In this document: piece by piece, positions 16,358-25,007 of the stretch
Layout of the letters: every line of letters begins with the position of its first letter
Position numbering within the stretch: the stretch's first letter is position 1
Assembly: GCA_024278515.1 (NCBI GenBank)
Contig: JAJRTA010000118.1
Coordinates: 1-41,962, forward strand
Source: Candidatus Zixiibacteriota bacterium
Lineage (GTDB): Bacteria; Zixibacteria; MSB-5A5; GN15; FEB-12
Reading direction: 5' to 3'
Length of the DNA stretch: 41,962 bases
Notes under the pieces: model-generated
What the model was told of the DNA's origin: nothing
Database searches by the model: none
What the model saw: the letters and a program-made list of their open reading frames with translations, nothing else
Translations under genes and position numbers: made by a program

Positions 16358-16900
16358 ATGGAGTCCACGAAAACCATTCCGGAAAGGAAAACAATGAAGT
16401 ATTTATTTCTCATCATGGCCCTGTCGGCTTTCCTCGTCTGCAATGTAGCAGGCTCCGATTCAACCAGGGTGAAAACCAGTGAAAAAAAGGCAGAAGTGAC
16501 AGAGAAAAAAAAGGAATCAGCCGACAAGGAGAAAAAAGTGGAGACGATCACAACCAAATCCGGCCTCCGGTATATCGATCATGTTGTGGGTAAAGGAGAT
16601 GAAGCGGTGGCCGGGAAAATGGTCGAAGTCCACTACACAGGTTGGTTGCGAAATAAAGACGGCAGCAAGGGAAATAAGTTTGACAGTTCCAAAGACCGTG
16701 GCCAGCCTTTTTCCTTTCCGCTCGGCGGCGGCCGGGTGATAAAAGGCTGGGATGAAGGTGTGGCCGGCATGAAAGTCGGCGGCGTGCGCGAACTGATTAT
16801 CCCGCCGGATCTGGGTTATGGCTCCCGTGGCGCCGGAAATGTGATCCCGCCCAACTCCACCCTGATTTTTGAAGTGGAACTGCTTAAAGTAAAAAAGTAA
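16358..16900 (+). CDS. FKBP-type peptidyl-prolyl cis-trans isomerase, exported
   Basis: Signal peptide MKYLFLIMALSAFLVCNVAGS (probable start at 16394), charged linker, then VEVHYTGWL...GQPFSFPLGGGRVIKGWDEGVAGMKVGGVRELIIPPDLGYG...IPPNSTLIFEVELLKV. Confidence 0.92.
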   Translation: MESTKTIPERKTMKYLFLIMALSAFLVCNVAGSDSTRVKTSEKKAEVTEKKKESADKEKKVETITTKSGLRYIDHVVGKGDEAVAGKMVEVHYTGWLRNKDGSKGNKFDSSKDRGQPFSFPLGGGRVIKGWDEGVAGMKVGGVRELIIPPDLGYGSRGAGNVIPPNSTLIFEVELLKVKK

Positions 16901-16925
16901 CAACTGAACTAACTCAGTAGATTTT

Positions 16926-16977
16926 CCGCCGCTGACCGGATGGTTTCTTCAAACTCCGGGTCGGCGGTGTTTTTTTG
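16926..16977 (+). terminator. Rho-independent terminator after FKBP gene
   Basis: CCGCC..GACCGG / CCGGGTCGGCGG stem followed by TGTTTTTTT. Confidence 0.65.
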
Positions 16978-17293
16978 GCGCGACCATCGCCCTAAGTTGT
17001 TGCCGTAAATAGAGAAAAGGCGCCCCGGGAAGGACGCCTTCACTCTTACGAAGACAAAGACAGAGAGGTATGTTGAAACTTTCTAAATATCAGTCAAATC
17101 TAATTCATTCAATTCTTATAACACAAGATCGACCAAAATGGTTCATGTTTATAGCAAATAATAATAGAATTAACAAAAAAACACAACATTTATTGTCTTA
17201 TTTGAGGCCGAAAGGCCATATCTTAAAAAGTCGGCCGGTAATATTCACACAATACGGTCGTACGACCGGCTGAAAACCTGAATACGTTGTGCC

Positions 17294-17327
17294 GATTCCC
17301 GTCGTCTTTTCCACGCAGACGGGAATC
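17294..17327. repeat. Inverted repeat GATTCCCGTC...GACGGGAATC (REP-like or terminator-like)
   Basis: 10-bp perfect arms, 14-nt loop, just downstream of the minus-strand HAO-like gene. Confidence 0.7.
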
Positions 17328-17340
17328 CTCTGATTACGTC

Positions 17341-18741
17341 TTATTCGGCGTAACGTTTCCTGAACTCTTCAGCAGCTTTTTTGCGGGCTGCTTTCACTTC
17401 AGCAGGTTCGTTGCCGGTGAACCATTTGTGCTGATCCATCTCGAACACTTCAGCAACCATCTTTTCAACTTCCTCGGCCGCGGTTGCTTTGTCTCCGCCT
17501 TCTGTTTTGGCCTTTTCCACGATCTCCATCACTTCCGGGATGAACTCCATGTAGAACCGTTCGGCTATCTCGTAGAACCCATGCCACTGAGTGTAATCAG
17601 GGGCGAACATAGCAGCGCCCATCCGCGCGCGACGGCCTTCGTGATGCCATAGATAGAAGTAGGTCCATTCCAGCTTGTCATCAAAAGCGATGTCGTTGGT
17701 GATAAGTCCGCTGGAACGAACCTTTTTGTATATTCTGGTGGCGGGGACGGCAAACTTGTCGTTGTACAGATTCACCGCACCGTCATACTGGACGTAGAAG
17801 TTTTTGACGTAGTTGGAAGTATGACAGTTGGCGCAGACCTTTTGCATATCACTGCGGCGGCTTTCCCATGATTTGGTTTGTTTTCCTTTGGCCCTGGCGG
17901 CGGCATCGATTTTTTGCGACACCGGCGGGCGCAATGTCCAACTGATCCGGTCACCCACGTCGTGAGTAAGCGGCAGATCCCGGGTGGCTGACATGTGGCA
18001 GGTCGCACAGGTCGGCGCCGCGGAGTAATCAATGCCTACTACCCAGGAGGCGTTGCCCAGATTCATCCGGTCAATGTTGGCGTAGTACGCGATACCGTGC
18101 TTGGATTCTTCAAAGATCTCTTTCTGCGGGTGGTCCGGCCCAAGATGACACTTGCCGCAGTTTTCCGGCTGACGAGCCAGCGCCGCGTCGAAAGAATGCC
18201 GTGAGTGACAGGCCGCGCAGGACCCCTTGGAACCGTCCGGGTTGATTCGGCCCATCCCGGTATTCGGCCAGGTATCCGGGTCAAGACTGCCGTCATCGTT
18301 GACCTTTACAATCGAACCATGGCACTGCTTGCATCCGTTGACAGCCGCGGCCGGCCCTTCAACCACTTCACCGAGCACGTTGTCCAGCGAACCGAGAATC
18401 TTACCGGCGTCGGCATGGTGCGATTTCTGAAACTCATCATACTCCTGCTGGTGACATTTCGAACAATCCTTGGGGGATACGATCACCGCGATGTTGAACC
18501 CGTTGTGCTCGATCAGGTCGGCATCTCCCTCGTTGGCCGCGTGACATTCATAACAACCGACATCAGCCGCATAATGCCGGCTGTGACGCCACTCCCCGGT
18601 CATCCCCGGCATATCGGCCTCGTGGCATTCCACGCACGCCGCCGATTCCTCGGACAATGATGCCGGTACCGAACGTCCCTGTCCGATTACGACTGATGCA
18701 GCCATCATGCTGATCACGACGAATAAGCTGATCTGTTTCAT
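17341..18741 (-). CDS. Octaheme cytochrome c, hydroxylamine oxidoreductase (HAO)-like
   Basis: Signal peptide; 8 CXXCH (CVECH, CYECH, CSKCH, CKQCH, CAACH, CGKCH, CATCH, CANCH); HAO-family features VIVSPKDCSKCHQQEYDEFQKSHHA, SKHGIAY, PTCATCHMSA, LWHHEGRRARMGAAMFAPDYTQWHGFYE. Confidence 0.88.
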   Translation of the reverse strand: MKQISLFVVISMMAASVVIGQGRSVPASLSEESAACVECHEADMPGMTGEWRHSRHYAADVGCYECHAANEGDADLIEHNGFNIAVIVSPKDCSKCHQQEYDEFQKSHHADAGKILGSLDNVLGEVVEGPAAAVNGCKQCHGSIVKVNDDGSLDPDTWPNTGMGRINPDGSKGSCAACHSRHSFDAALARQPENCGKCHLGPDHPQKEIFEESKHGIAYYANIDRMNLGNASWVVGIDYSAAPTCATCHMSATRDLPLTHDVGDRISWTLRPPVSQKIDAAARAKGKQTKSWESRRSDMQKVCANCHTSNYVKNFYVQYDGAVNLYNDKFAVPATRIYKKVRSSGLITNDIAFDDKLEWTYFYLWHHEGRRARMGAAMFAPDYTQWHGFYEIAERFYMEFIPEVMEIVEKAKTEGGDKATAAEEVEKMVAEVFEMDQHKWFTGNEPAEVKAARKKAAEEFRKRYAE

Positions 18742-18910
18742 AGAGCAACCCTTTCCTCTGCTTTGAACCTTGACATATCCTTTGTCTTTTTGAATTGTCC
18801 GACTTTTTTGTTAAGAGCACGAATACAACTCTTGACGCCATTAACGACAACTCCTGTTGTGCTCGGCCTGGCACAGATAAAAAAACGGGCGTTGCCACAG
18901 GAAACAAATA

Positions 18911-18945
18911 AAAAAAGGCCACCCCGTCAAAGGGCGACCTTTTTT
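18911..18945 (-). terminator. Rho-independent terminator between porin-like and HAO-like genes
   Basis: AAAAAAGGCCACCCC gtcaaa GGGCGACCTTTTTT; on the minus strand, a hairpin followed by a T run. Confidence 0.75.
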
Positions 18946-18962
18946 GTCGAGTATTTACCAGA

Positions 18963-20285
18963 TCAGAAATTCACAGTAGCCATGGTGTAGAACCACAACC
19001 CCGGATCGGTATCGGTGGCGCCGGTATAAGCCATTTTGAAATCATCATCAGCCAGGAAAATCGAGGCGCCTCCCTGCAGATGAAGACCGTCAATCACAGT
19101 AGTGCTGACTGTCGCGTCCAGCTCAATCCCCACCTTCTTGGAATAGACTGTGGAGCCTTCATCGGTAAAGTACATGTAATCCTTGTCGGTCGAGAAGAAA
19201 TGGGCGTCCAGAGCGGCCTTCCATCCTTCATACGGGGAGCCGGAGGCCCGGAGGATGAAATCAACCAGCCCGGCATTGGCGTACGGTAGACCGGCCTTGG
19301 CGGCGTCAACAAAGTAATCCATGTACCCGTTGAACTTGTGCGCGGTCGGATAAAGATTGTTGTACGCCTTGAATTTGTCATCATCAGGATCGTCGTCGCC
19401 CGAGGTGTAATCAATACCGGCGGCGATACGAGCCTTGAACGGAGCCTCAAAAGTATAACCGGCTTCGAAGGCAAACATGTAAGCGGCGATATCGATCTTG
19501 TCTTTGTTGGCTCCGGTCAGCGGATTGTAAAGTCCCCGCGGCTGCTGACCCCACTGGTAGACGCCGTTGAACTCAAAGTCCAGTTTCAGGTCTTCATAGA
19601 CCCGTTTGAAGTAGGCCCCGGCGTTGAGACGGTCGAGCCTGTTCATATTGTACCAGTACCCGGTGGTGTCGGCGTCATATTCATAGAACCAGAACAAATC
19701 AAGGTTGTATGGTTTGTAAGTCGCATAAACACCGCCTGCGTCGAAATCAGCATGATAGTACGGGTTATTCTTTTCGGTAGCCTTGAGACCGAAACCGGTG
19801 ATGCGGAACTTTTCCTGGTCGTACCAGCCGATTCCGCCTTCCCATACCCGACCGACATTATCCCAGCCGACCGCACCGAAGACACGCTCGTTGCCGAAAT
19901 TGACTTCGAACCGACCGATTTTCATCCCGAGTCCGTCGACCAGTAAGCGATCGACCTGAATATAAGCCTGATGGACATCGACATTCTTGCCGTCATTCAG
20001 ACCGGACGAGGCCGGTTTGCCGAACTGTGTGTTGCCGCCCATCAATCGGCTGTCCTGGAACTGAATAAAGGCGTGAGTATTATTGTCAACAATCGCTTCC
20101 ACACCGAATCGTGTCCGCAGATTCGCGTATGTCAGGAATGTCTTGGCCGTGTCGAAATCCCGTTTATCGATCTCTTCACGCAGCCTGATCTGCCCAGAGA
20201 ACTTAAATTCGGTGTCGGCGTTCACGGGAACAGCCACCGCGATCATCACGGCAAACAATATAAGTCCCTTAACAAAGCTTTTCAC
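18963..20285 (-). CDS. Outer-membrane beta-barrel porin-like protein (alginate-export/porin type)
   Basis: Signal peptide MKSFVKGLILFAVMIAVAVPVNA; FKFSGQIRLREEIDKRDFD, alternating amphipathic strands, ending WFYTMATVNF with C-terminal aromatic. Confidence 0.78.
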   Translation of the reverse strand: MKSFVKGLILFAVMIAVAVPVNADTEFKFSGQIRLREEIDKRDFDTAKTFLTYANLRTRFGVEAIVDNNTHAFIQFQDSRLMGGNTQFGKPASSGLNDGKNVDVHQAYIQVDRLLVDGLGMKIGRFEVNFGNERVFGAVGWDNVGRVWEGGIGWYDQEKFRITGFGLKATEKNNPYYHADFDAGGVYATYKPYNLDLFWFYEYDADTTGYWYNMNRLDRLNAGAYFKRVYEDLKLDFEFNGVYQWGQQPRGLYNPLTGANKDKIDIAAYMFAFEAGYTFEAPFKARIAAGIDYTSGDDDPDDDKFKAYNNLYPTAHKFNGYMDYFVDAAKAGLPYANAGLVDFILRASGSPYEGWKAALDAHFFSTDKDYMYFTDEGSTVYSKKVGIELDATVSTTVIDGLHLQGGASIFLADDDFKMAYTGATDTDPGLWFYTMATVNF

Positions 20286-20530
20286 CTGTTCTTCTCCTTT
20301 ATTATGGCGTTCTATATCCTATTGGCACACCTTCCGACAGCAATGCGACCGCACGGACACACAACTGCCCTAAAATCAGGCCGATAATAAGAACTGGTCG
20401 TATAACCCGCAAGCTAAAAAACAGCTAATTTCTACAACCTGCTGTAGCTGAATTTTCATAGCCAATGAAAAGATATAGGATGTGAACATCCGGTTGTCCC
20501 ACCGGGAGGGTAGCACCGAGTTTCTGTTTC

Positions 20531-20549
20531 CTGTTCAACTTTTGAACAG
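20531..20549. promoter_or_regulatory. Perfect inverted repeat CTGTTCAA-ctt-TTGAACAG, candidate operator
   Basis: 8-bp arms, 3-nt spacer, in the intergenic region between the divergent porin gene and the 206-aa gene. Confidence 0.45.
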
Positions 20550-20800
20550 CAGATACCTGAAACATCACGCCGCAGAATATCATACATGATGAACCGGTAT
20601 GCAATCATAGACAGTCCGATGCATGGCGTGTAACAGTTTTCAGTCTCGACCGGTGACGACAGAACCTTCCTTCTGTTCGATCAAGCTACGGTCCGGCAAC
20701 ATGATAACATCCATTCAGACACAACCGGACTGAAATCTCCCGGATAGGCACACTCTTCGCTCAAAAGGGCTGCAGAGCCGTGAATGACAAAGGAGTGTAG

Positions 20801-21421
20801 ATGTTAGACGCAAAGTATCAACGAGGTTTCACCGCCGACAAGCTGGCCGACTCCAGGGAACCAAGAATCCGTAAAGATGACGTCGGTTATTTTCTGATGT
20901 CGTTATCTGAAAACACCAAAGTCTATTTTGATGACTATTATCGGTTTCTCGAGATGGTCTATAAACGGGCCGGCCATGAACGGGCGATTCTTGATGAAAA
21001 GATCGAGCAGACCTCGCCCGATTCGGTTGAAACCCTGGCCTATTATCGTGCCCGCGGCGTTATCGTCGACCTGGTACTGCAGACTGTTCGTCGCTTCTAC
21101 ACCGATGGAGCCAATCTCGGAGTGGTTATGACCCCCTGGTGTTTCGGTACTGTGATGCTCGAAAAGGTCGAGGTTTACCGCGACCGTTTGGGCAAAGGAG
21201 AAGTCCGTGACGCCAATGTGCCGGAGTTTCCCTATTACGTTATTCAGTATATCGATGAGATCTACAAAGCCACCCTGCTTGAGCTGTTCGACTTTCCGGA
21301 GAAAGCTTTCCGTATGCGCTGGCAATACTCGGAGCTTTTGAAGAAATACTCGCGGATTCTGACCAGTATAACCGACTCGCTCAATTCGGTTTTGGGGATG
21401 GTTCGCAATTATAATTCCTGA
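20801..21421 (+). CDS. Conserved hypothetical protein, 206 aa, predicted mostly alpha-helical
   Basis: Long ORF followed immediately by a strong terminator; no family recognised. Confidence 0.75.
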   Translation: MLDAKYQRGFTADKLADSREPRIRKDDVGYFLMSLSENTKVYFDDYYRFLEMVYKRAGHERAILDEKIEQTSPDSVETLAYYRARGVIVDLVLQTVRRFYTDGANLGVVMTPWCFGTVMLEKVEVYRDRLGKGEVRDANVPEFPYYVIQYIDEIYKATLLELFDFPEKAFRMRWQYSELLKKYSRILTSITDSLNSVLGMVRNYNS

Positions 21422-21454
21422 ACGCCCTTACGTCTCCATACTCTCCTTGGTTGA

Positions 21455-21482
21455 ACCTCCGGCCCGCGCCGGAGGTTTTTTA
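21455..21482 (+). terminator. Rho-independent terminator
   Basis: AACCTCCGGC ccg CGCCGGAGGTTTTTT. Confidence 0.92.
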
Positions 21483-21544
21483 AATCAACGGCAGCTTCTG
21501 CCGATAATGTACGGGACGGAGTATGTGTACGAATATGAGTGTTT

Positions 21545-22558
21545 ATGTCTGTGAATAAGCCGCAACCATCTTCTCCAGCTCACCGGTCGGAACATGATTC
21601 GGGGGAACAGCAGTTTATCCCGATCTACCTGGACTGCCTGCGGGTCGATTCGATACTCGACTTCGATCTGTTTCTTCGGATCAACAGCGGGATGGTGCTA
21701 TATCGCTCGGCCGATCTGCCCTTCACCGAGCGGACCCGCCAGAGACTGCTTGAAAACAAGGTCGACCGGCTTTATGTCAAGGGGGAAGCCAAAGGCAACT
21801 ACCAGCGTTATATCGAACAGAATCTCGACAAGGTGCTGGTCGATCCGCATATCCCGGAGAAAAAGAAAGCCAGTATCCTGTATGAAACATCCAAAGGGCT
21901 GGTGAAAGATATATTCGACAATCCGACCTATGGCGATAAAGTCAAACGCTCTCAGGAACTGGTCAGTACAACGGTCGGGTATATCCTGAGATGACAGGAG
22001 GCATTTCATAATCTGCTGAAGATCACCTCGTTCGACTACTATACTTACACTCACTCGGTCAATGTCTGTACTTTTTCTCTTGCTCTTGCTCAGCAGATGG
22101 GGCAGAAGGACGAACAGTTTCTTCATGAACTCGGAACCGGCGCGCTGCTGCACGACCTGGGTAAATCAAGGATTTCCGAGCGGATTATCAACAAACGGTC
22201 GGCCCTCAACCCGTACGAATTCGAAATCATGAAAAAACACCCTAAATGGGGGGTGGAGATACTCGAAGGGGATGAGGATTTCGCTTCCAACTCCGTCTAT
22301 CCGGTGCTTCAGCACCATGAGCGGGGGGACCGTTCCGGTTATCCGAACGGTATTAACTTTTCCGAGATGCATATTTTCTCCAGAATCGTGGCTATCGCCG
22401 ATACTTTCGATGCCATGACCACAGAACGCGTTTACCAGAAAGCGATCGACAGTTTCCCCTGCCTGAAAATCATGTTTTCGATGAAACAAGCCTACGACCA
22501 GCATATTCTTCGCTGTTTCGCGGAACTGATGGGGCCGAGCGGTCTGCTTGAAATCTGA
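21545..22558 (+). pseudogene. HD-GYP domain signalling protein interrupted by an in-frame TGA at 21992-21994
   Basis: Upstream part MSVNKPQ...FIPIYLDCLRVDSILDFDLFLRINSGMVLYRSADLPFTE...SQELVSTTVGYILR, TGA, then in the same frame QEAFHNLLKITSFDYYTYTHSVNVCTFSLALAQQMGQKDEQFLHELGTGALLHDLGKSRISERI...HHERGDRSGYPNG... Confidence 0.8.
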
Positions 22559-22706
22559 GCTTTCTCTGAACTCCCCTGCATTATTTCGTTCGCTTTCGGG
22601 AAACAATACTGTCGTTGTCTTGTTATATCGCAGGAAAGTCAGTGATGATATACACTGCTCTGATTGCCGGTCAGAACAGAATGTAAAAAAGGATACAGGT
22701 GGACAA

Positions 22707-23150
22707 ATGAGTCGCAGGAAGAATAAAGTATCGGTCAGTATCGTCTATTGCGTGGAGTGAAACTATCTCCCTAAGGCGGCCGGTCTGGCCGCTGTAATTG
22801 AAAAGCAGGTGGGAATTGCCGCCAACTTGGTCGAAGGGAGCGGTGGAATACTTGAAGTGCAAATCGACAACAAACTGGTTTACACCAACAAGGGAAATAA
22901 AGCCGAGGAATATCCGGGAGATGAAGAGATCGTGAAAAGACTTGAACATATCGTACCGGTTGTTCAGTCACTGGAACAACCCCGATCCAAAGATATGGTT
23001 GACGGCAGTAACACACCGAGCAACCCGATAGAACCACCCCCGGTGGTCAAGCCGCCGGACAAAGAAAAACGGACGGCCATTGACGAAATGAGTTTCGCCT
23101 GTAATTGCGCTCCGGTGACCGGCCCGGAAGGTTGCAGTTGCCGCAACTGA
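22707..23150 (+). CDS. SelW/Rdx-family (thioredoxin-fold) selenoprotein, 147 aa, UGA at 22758-22760 read as selenocysteine (CVEU motif)
   Basis: MSRRKNKVSVSIVYCVE-U-NYLPKAAGLAAVIEKQVGIAANLVEGSGGILEVQIDNKLVYTNKG...; the residue order YCxxU-NY-P-A...LVEGxGGxxEVxxDxKLVY is the Rdx family pattern; continuous frame on both sides of TGA. Confidence 0.85.
22776..22792 (+). promoter_or_regulatory. Candidate bacterial SECIS hairpin GCGGCC-GGTCT-GGCCGC, 15 nt downstream of the UGA
   Basis: 6-bp all-GC stem with loop GGUCU, closely matching the AGGUCU apical loop of the E. coli fdhF SECIS. Confidence 0.72.
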
Positions 23151-23224
23151 ACTCATCAGTCGGCAACTGTTTGCCCCCGACATTTTGTATCTGCTTCTGG
23201 CCGCACCGGGTTGCGGTATGAGAC

Positions 23225-23255
23225 AGGGACCACGACTTTCCCGACCGTGGTCCCT
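23225..23255. repeat. Inverted repeat AGGGACCACG...CGTGGTCCCT between convergent genes (possible bidirectional terminator)
   Basis: 10-bp perfect arms, 11-nt loop; weak T-tract. Confidence 0.65.
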
Positions 23256-23284
23256 CAAATCGATCGTGGTTGTCCGATCAGATA

Positions 23285-24190
23285 TCAGATCAGCTTGAAG
23301 ACAAATCCAATGCCCAGCGTTTCCTTGAACCGTCCTTTCTTGCTGACCTGTTTGTCGTACAGAAGTTGCGTGTAGAAATTGACGGTAATAATCTTGCTGA
23401 TCGACGCTGCGAAAATATTCTCCCAGTTGATATCAATCGCTTTCCAGTCGTCTTCGTAGGGTGTGCCTTTGACCGCGTCGCTACCGGAGAAGAAAAATGC
23501 CTTGTACACAGTCAGCTTACCGGTGTACATGAGACGGTCGCTCAGGGTCAGCACAACGTCGGTTACGGATTCCAGCCCGCCGTCGTTGACTGTGGAGTCT
23601 TCAACGGTGAGAGTCAGGCTGTCGATTATTACGCTGGTGATGGTCTGACGCAGGGCCAGACCGAAACGGCTGGTGATATGGTCATTATCTTTTTTATAGA
23701 ACTTTCTGATAGCGCCGGCCGATTCCGTGAAACGCATCGGAGACAGGTACCTTTTTTTAGCTTCTACGGATGCGTCGACGAACTGTGACTCCAGCCGGAA
23801 GGCTGCGTAGGGATCAATGAATTTTTGCAGTTTGAAACTGCCGACATTTTCCCAATCGATCAGATCGGTTGATTTCTTCGGCTTACTCCAGTCCTTTGTT
23901 TCGGCGTCCTGGGTGATAGTCTGGCCGAACGAAAGTTTCAGTATTGATCTGAGTCCAAACCACGGAAGCAGTTGTTTTTCGGCGGTGCCGTTCATGTTAC
24001 CGACCCAGTTTACCGATCCGGCCTCACCGCCGACCCATGAATCGGAGTAGGATGTCTGCGTCACGGTGGCGTCGACTGTCAGTGATTTCTTCCAGCCGGA
24101 GGCGGTGCTGTCGGCGGCATGTCCTCCGGTGATAGCCAGGCATAGAATAGCTATTGTTACAAACCCTGTTGTTTTCACGGATACCTCCAT
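23285..24190 (-). CDS. DUF3078-like outer membrane beta-barrel protein
   Basis: Signal peptide MEVSVKTTGFVTIAILCLAITGGHAADS; SGWKKSLTVDATVTQTSYSDSWVGGEAGSVNWVGNMNGTAEKQL; ends TLGIGFVFKLI. Confidence 0.75.
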   Translation of the reverse strand: MEVSVKTTGFVTIAILCLAITGGHAADSTASGWKKSLTVDATVTQTSYSDSWVGGEAGSVNWVGNMNGTAEKQLLPWFGLRSILKLSFGQTITQDAETKDWSKPKKSTDLIDWENVGSFKLQKFIDPYAAFRLESQFVDASVEAKKRYLSPMRFTESAGAIRKFYKKDNDHITSRFGLALRQTITSVIIDSLTLTVEDSTVNDGGLESVTDVVLTLSDRLMYTGKLTVYKAFFFSGSDAVKGTPYEDDWKAIDINWENIFAASISKIITVNFYTQLLYDKQVSKKGRFKETLGIGFVFKLI

Positions 24191-24191
24191 T

Positions 24192-25007
24192 TTATCCTGC
24201 GGTCGTTTGATACAGATGAACATCGGTCTGCGGATAGGGGATGCTGATTCCTTCACGGTCGAAGACCAGTTTTACTTTCTCCGTGATGTCGAATTTTACC
24301 GCCCAGTAGTCGGATGTTCTGACCCACGGACGGACGGCGAAATTGACCGAACTGTCGCCAAGCTCCGCTACGGCGATAGTTGGCGCCGGATCGTCAAGAA
24401 TACGATTGTCCTCGGCAATAATATTTTCCAGGATCCGCTTGGCTTTGAGCAGGTCGTCATCATAACCGATCCCGAACACGAAATCGATCCTTCGTGTTTC
24501 TTTGGCTGAGTAATTTACGATATTGTCGCCGGTGATTTTACTGTTCGGGATAATCACTTTTTTATTGTCGGGGGTATTCAGCACGGTGTTGAAAATATGA
24601 ATCTCCTCAACCGACCCTGACTGCCCGCCGACTTCGACATAGTCGCCGACTGAAAACGGTCTGAAAATCACCAGCATGACTCCGGAGGCGAAGTTCGAAA
24701 GCGACCCCTGCAAGGCAAAACCGACCGCCAGGCCGGCCGCGCCGATCACCGCCACAAACGATGTCGTTTCGAAACCAAGCGCTCCCAGGGCGGCAATCAA
24801 AACAAACACCAGCAAAGCGATCCGGGTGAGATTGACCACAAACCTGGTGAGCGTCTGATCGACATTTGCACGGTTCATCAGACGGCTTATGATGCCCGTG
24901 ACAATCCCGACGCCGATACGACCGAGAATGACAATTGCCAACGCGCCGATAATTCTGGGACCATACAGGTAGGTCCACTCCAGCAGCGTTTCAGTCCAGT
25001 TCTCCAT
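24192..25007 (-). CDS. MscS-family mechanosensitive ion channel
   Basis: VAVIGAAGLAVGFALQGSLSNFASGVMLVIFRPFSVGDYVEVGGQSGSVEEIHIFNTVLNTPDNKKVIIPNSKI. Confidence 0.95.
   Translation of the reverse strand: MENWTETLLEWTYLYGPRIIGALAIVILGRIGVGIVTGIISRLMNRANVDQTLTRFVVNLTRIALLVFVLIAALGALGFETTSFVAVIGAAGLAVGFALQGSLSNFASGVMLVIFRPFSVGDYVEVGGQSGSVEEIHIFNTVLNTPDNKKVIIPNSKITGDNIVNYSAKETRRIDFVFGIGYDDDLLKAKRILENIIAEDNRILDDPAPTIAVAELGDSSVNFAVRPWVRTSDYWAVKFDITEKVKLVFDREGISIPYPQTDVHLYQTTAG

Noticed and set aside
17287-17652. ORF beginning MCRFPSSFPRRRESSD
   Set aside because: FPRRRES-type N-termini are commonly spurious translations of palindromic GGGAATC/GATTCCC repeats; it also overlaps the HAO-like gene antisense.
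21992-22040. HD-GYP UGA as a second selenocysteine codon
   Set aside because: No compact SECIS-like hairpin seen downstream and Cys is not expected at this position; kept only as an open question in the findings.
21539-22558. Alternative genetic code (UGA = Gly, code 25, or UAG reassigned)
   Set aside because: UGA and UAG both serve as ordinary terminal stops for several well-defined genes in the window (lon ends TGA, the 19-heme gene ends TAG), so global reassignment is not supported.
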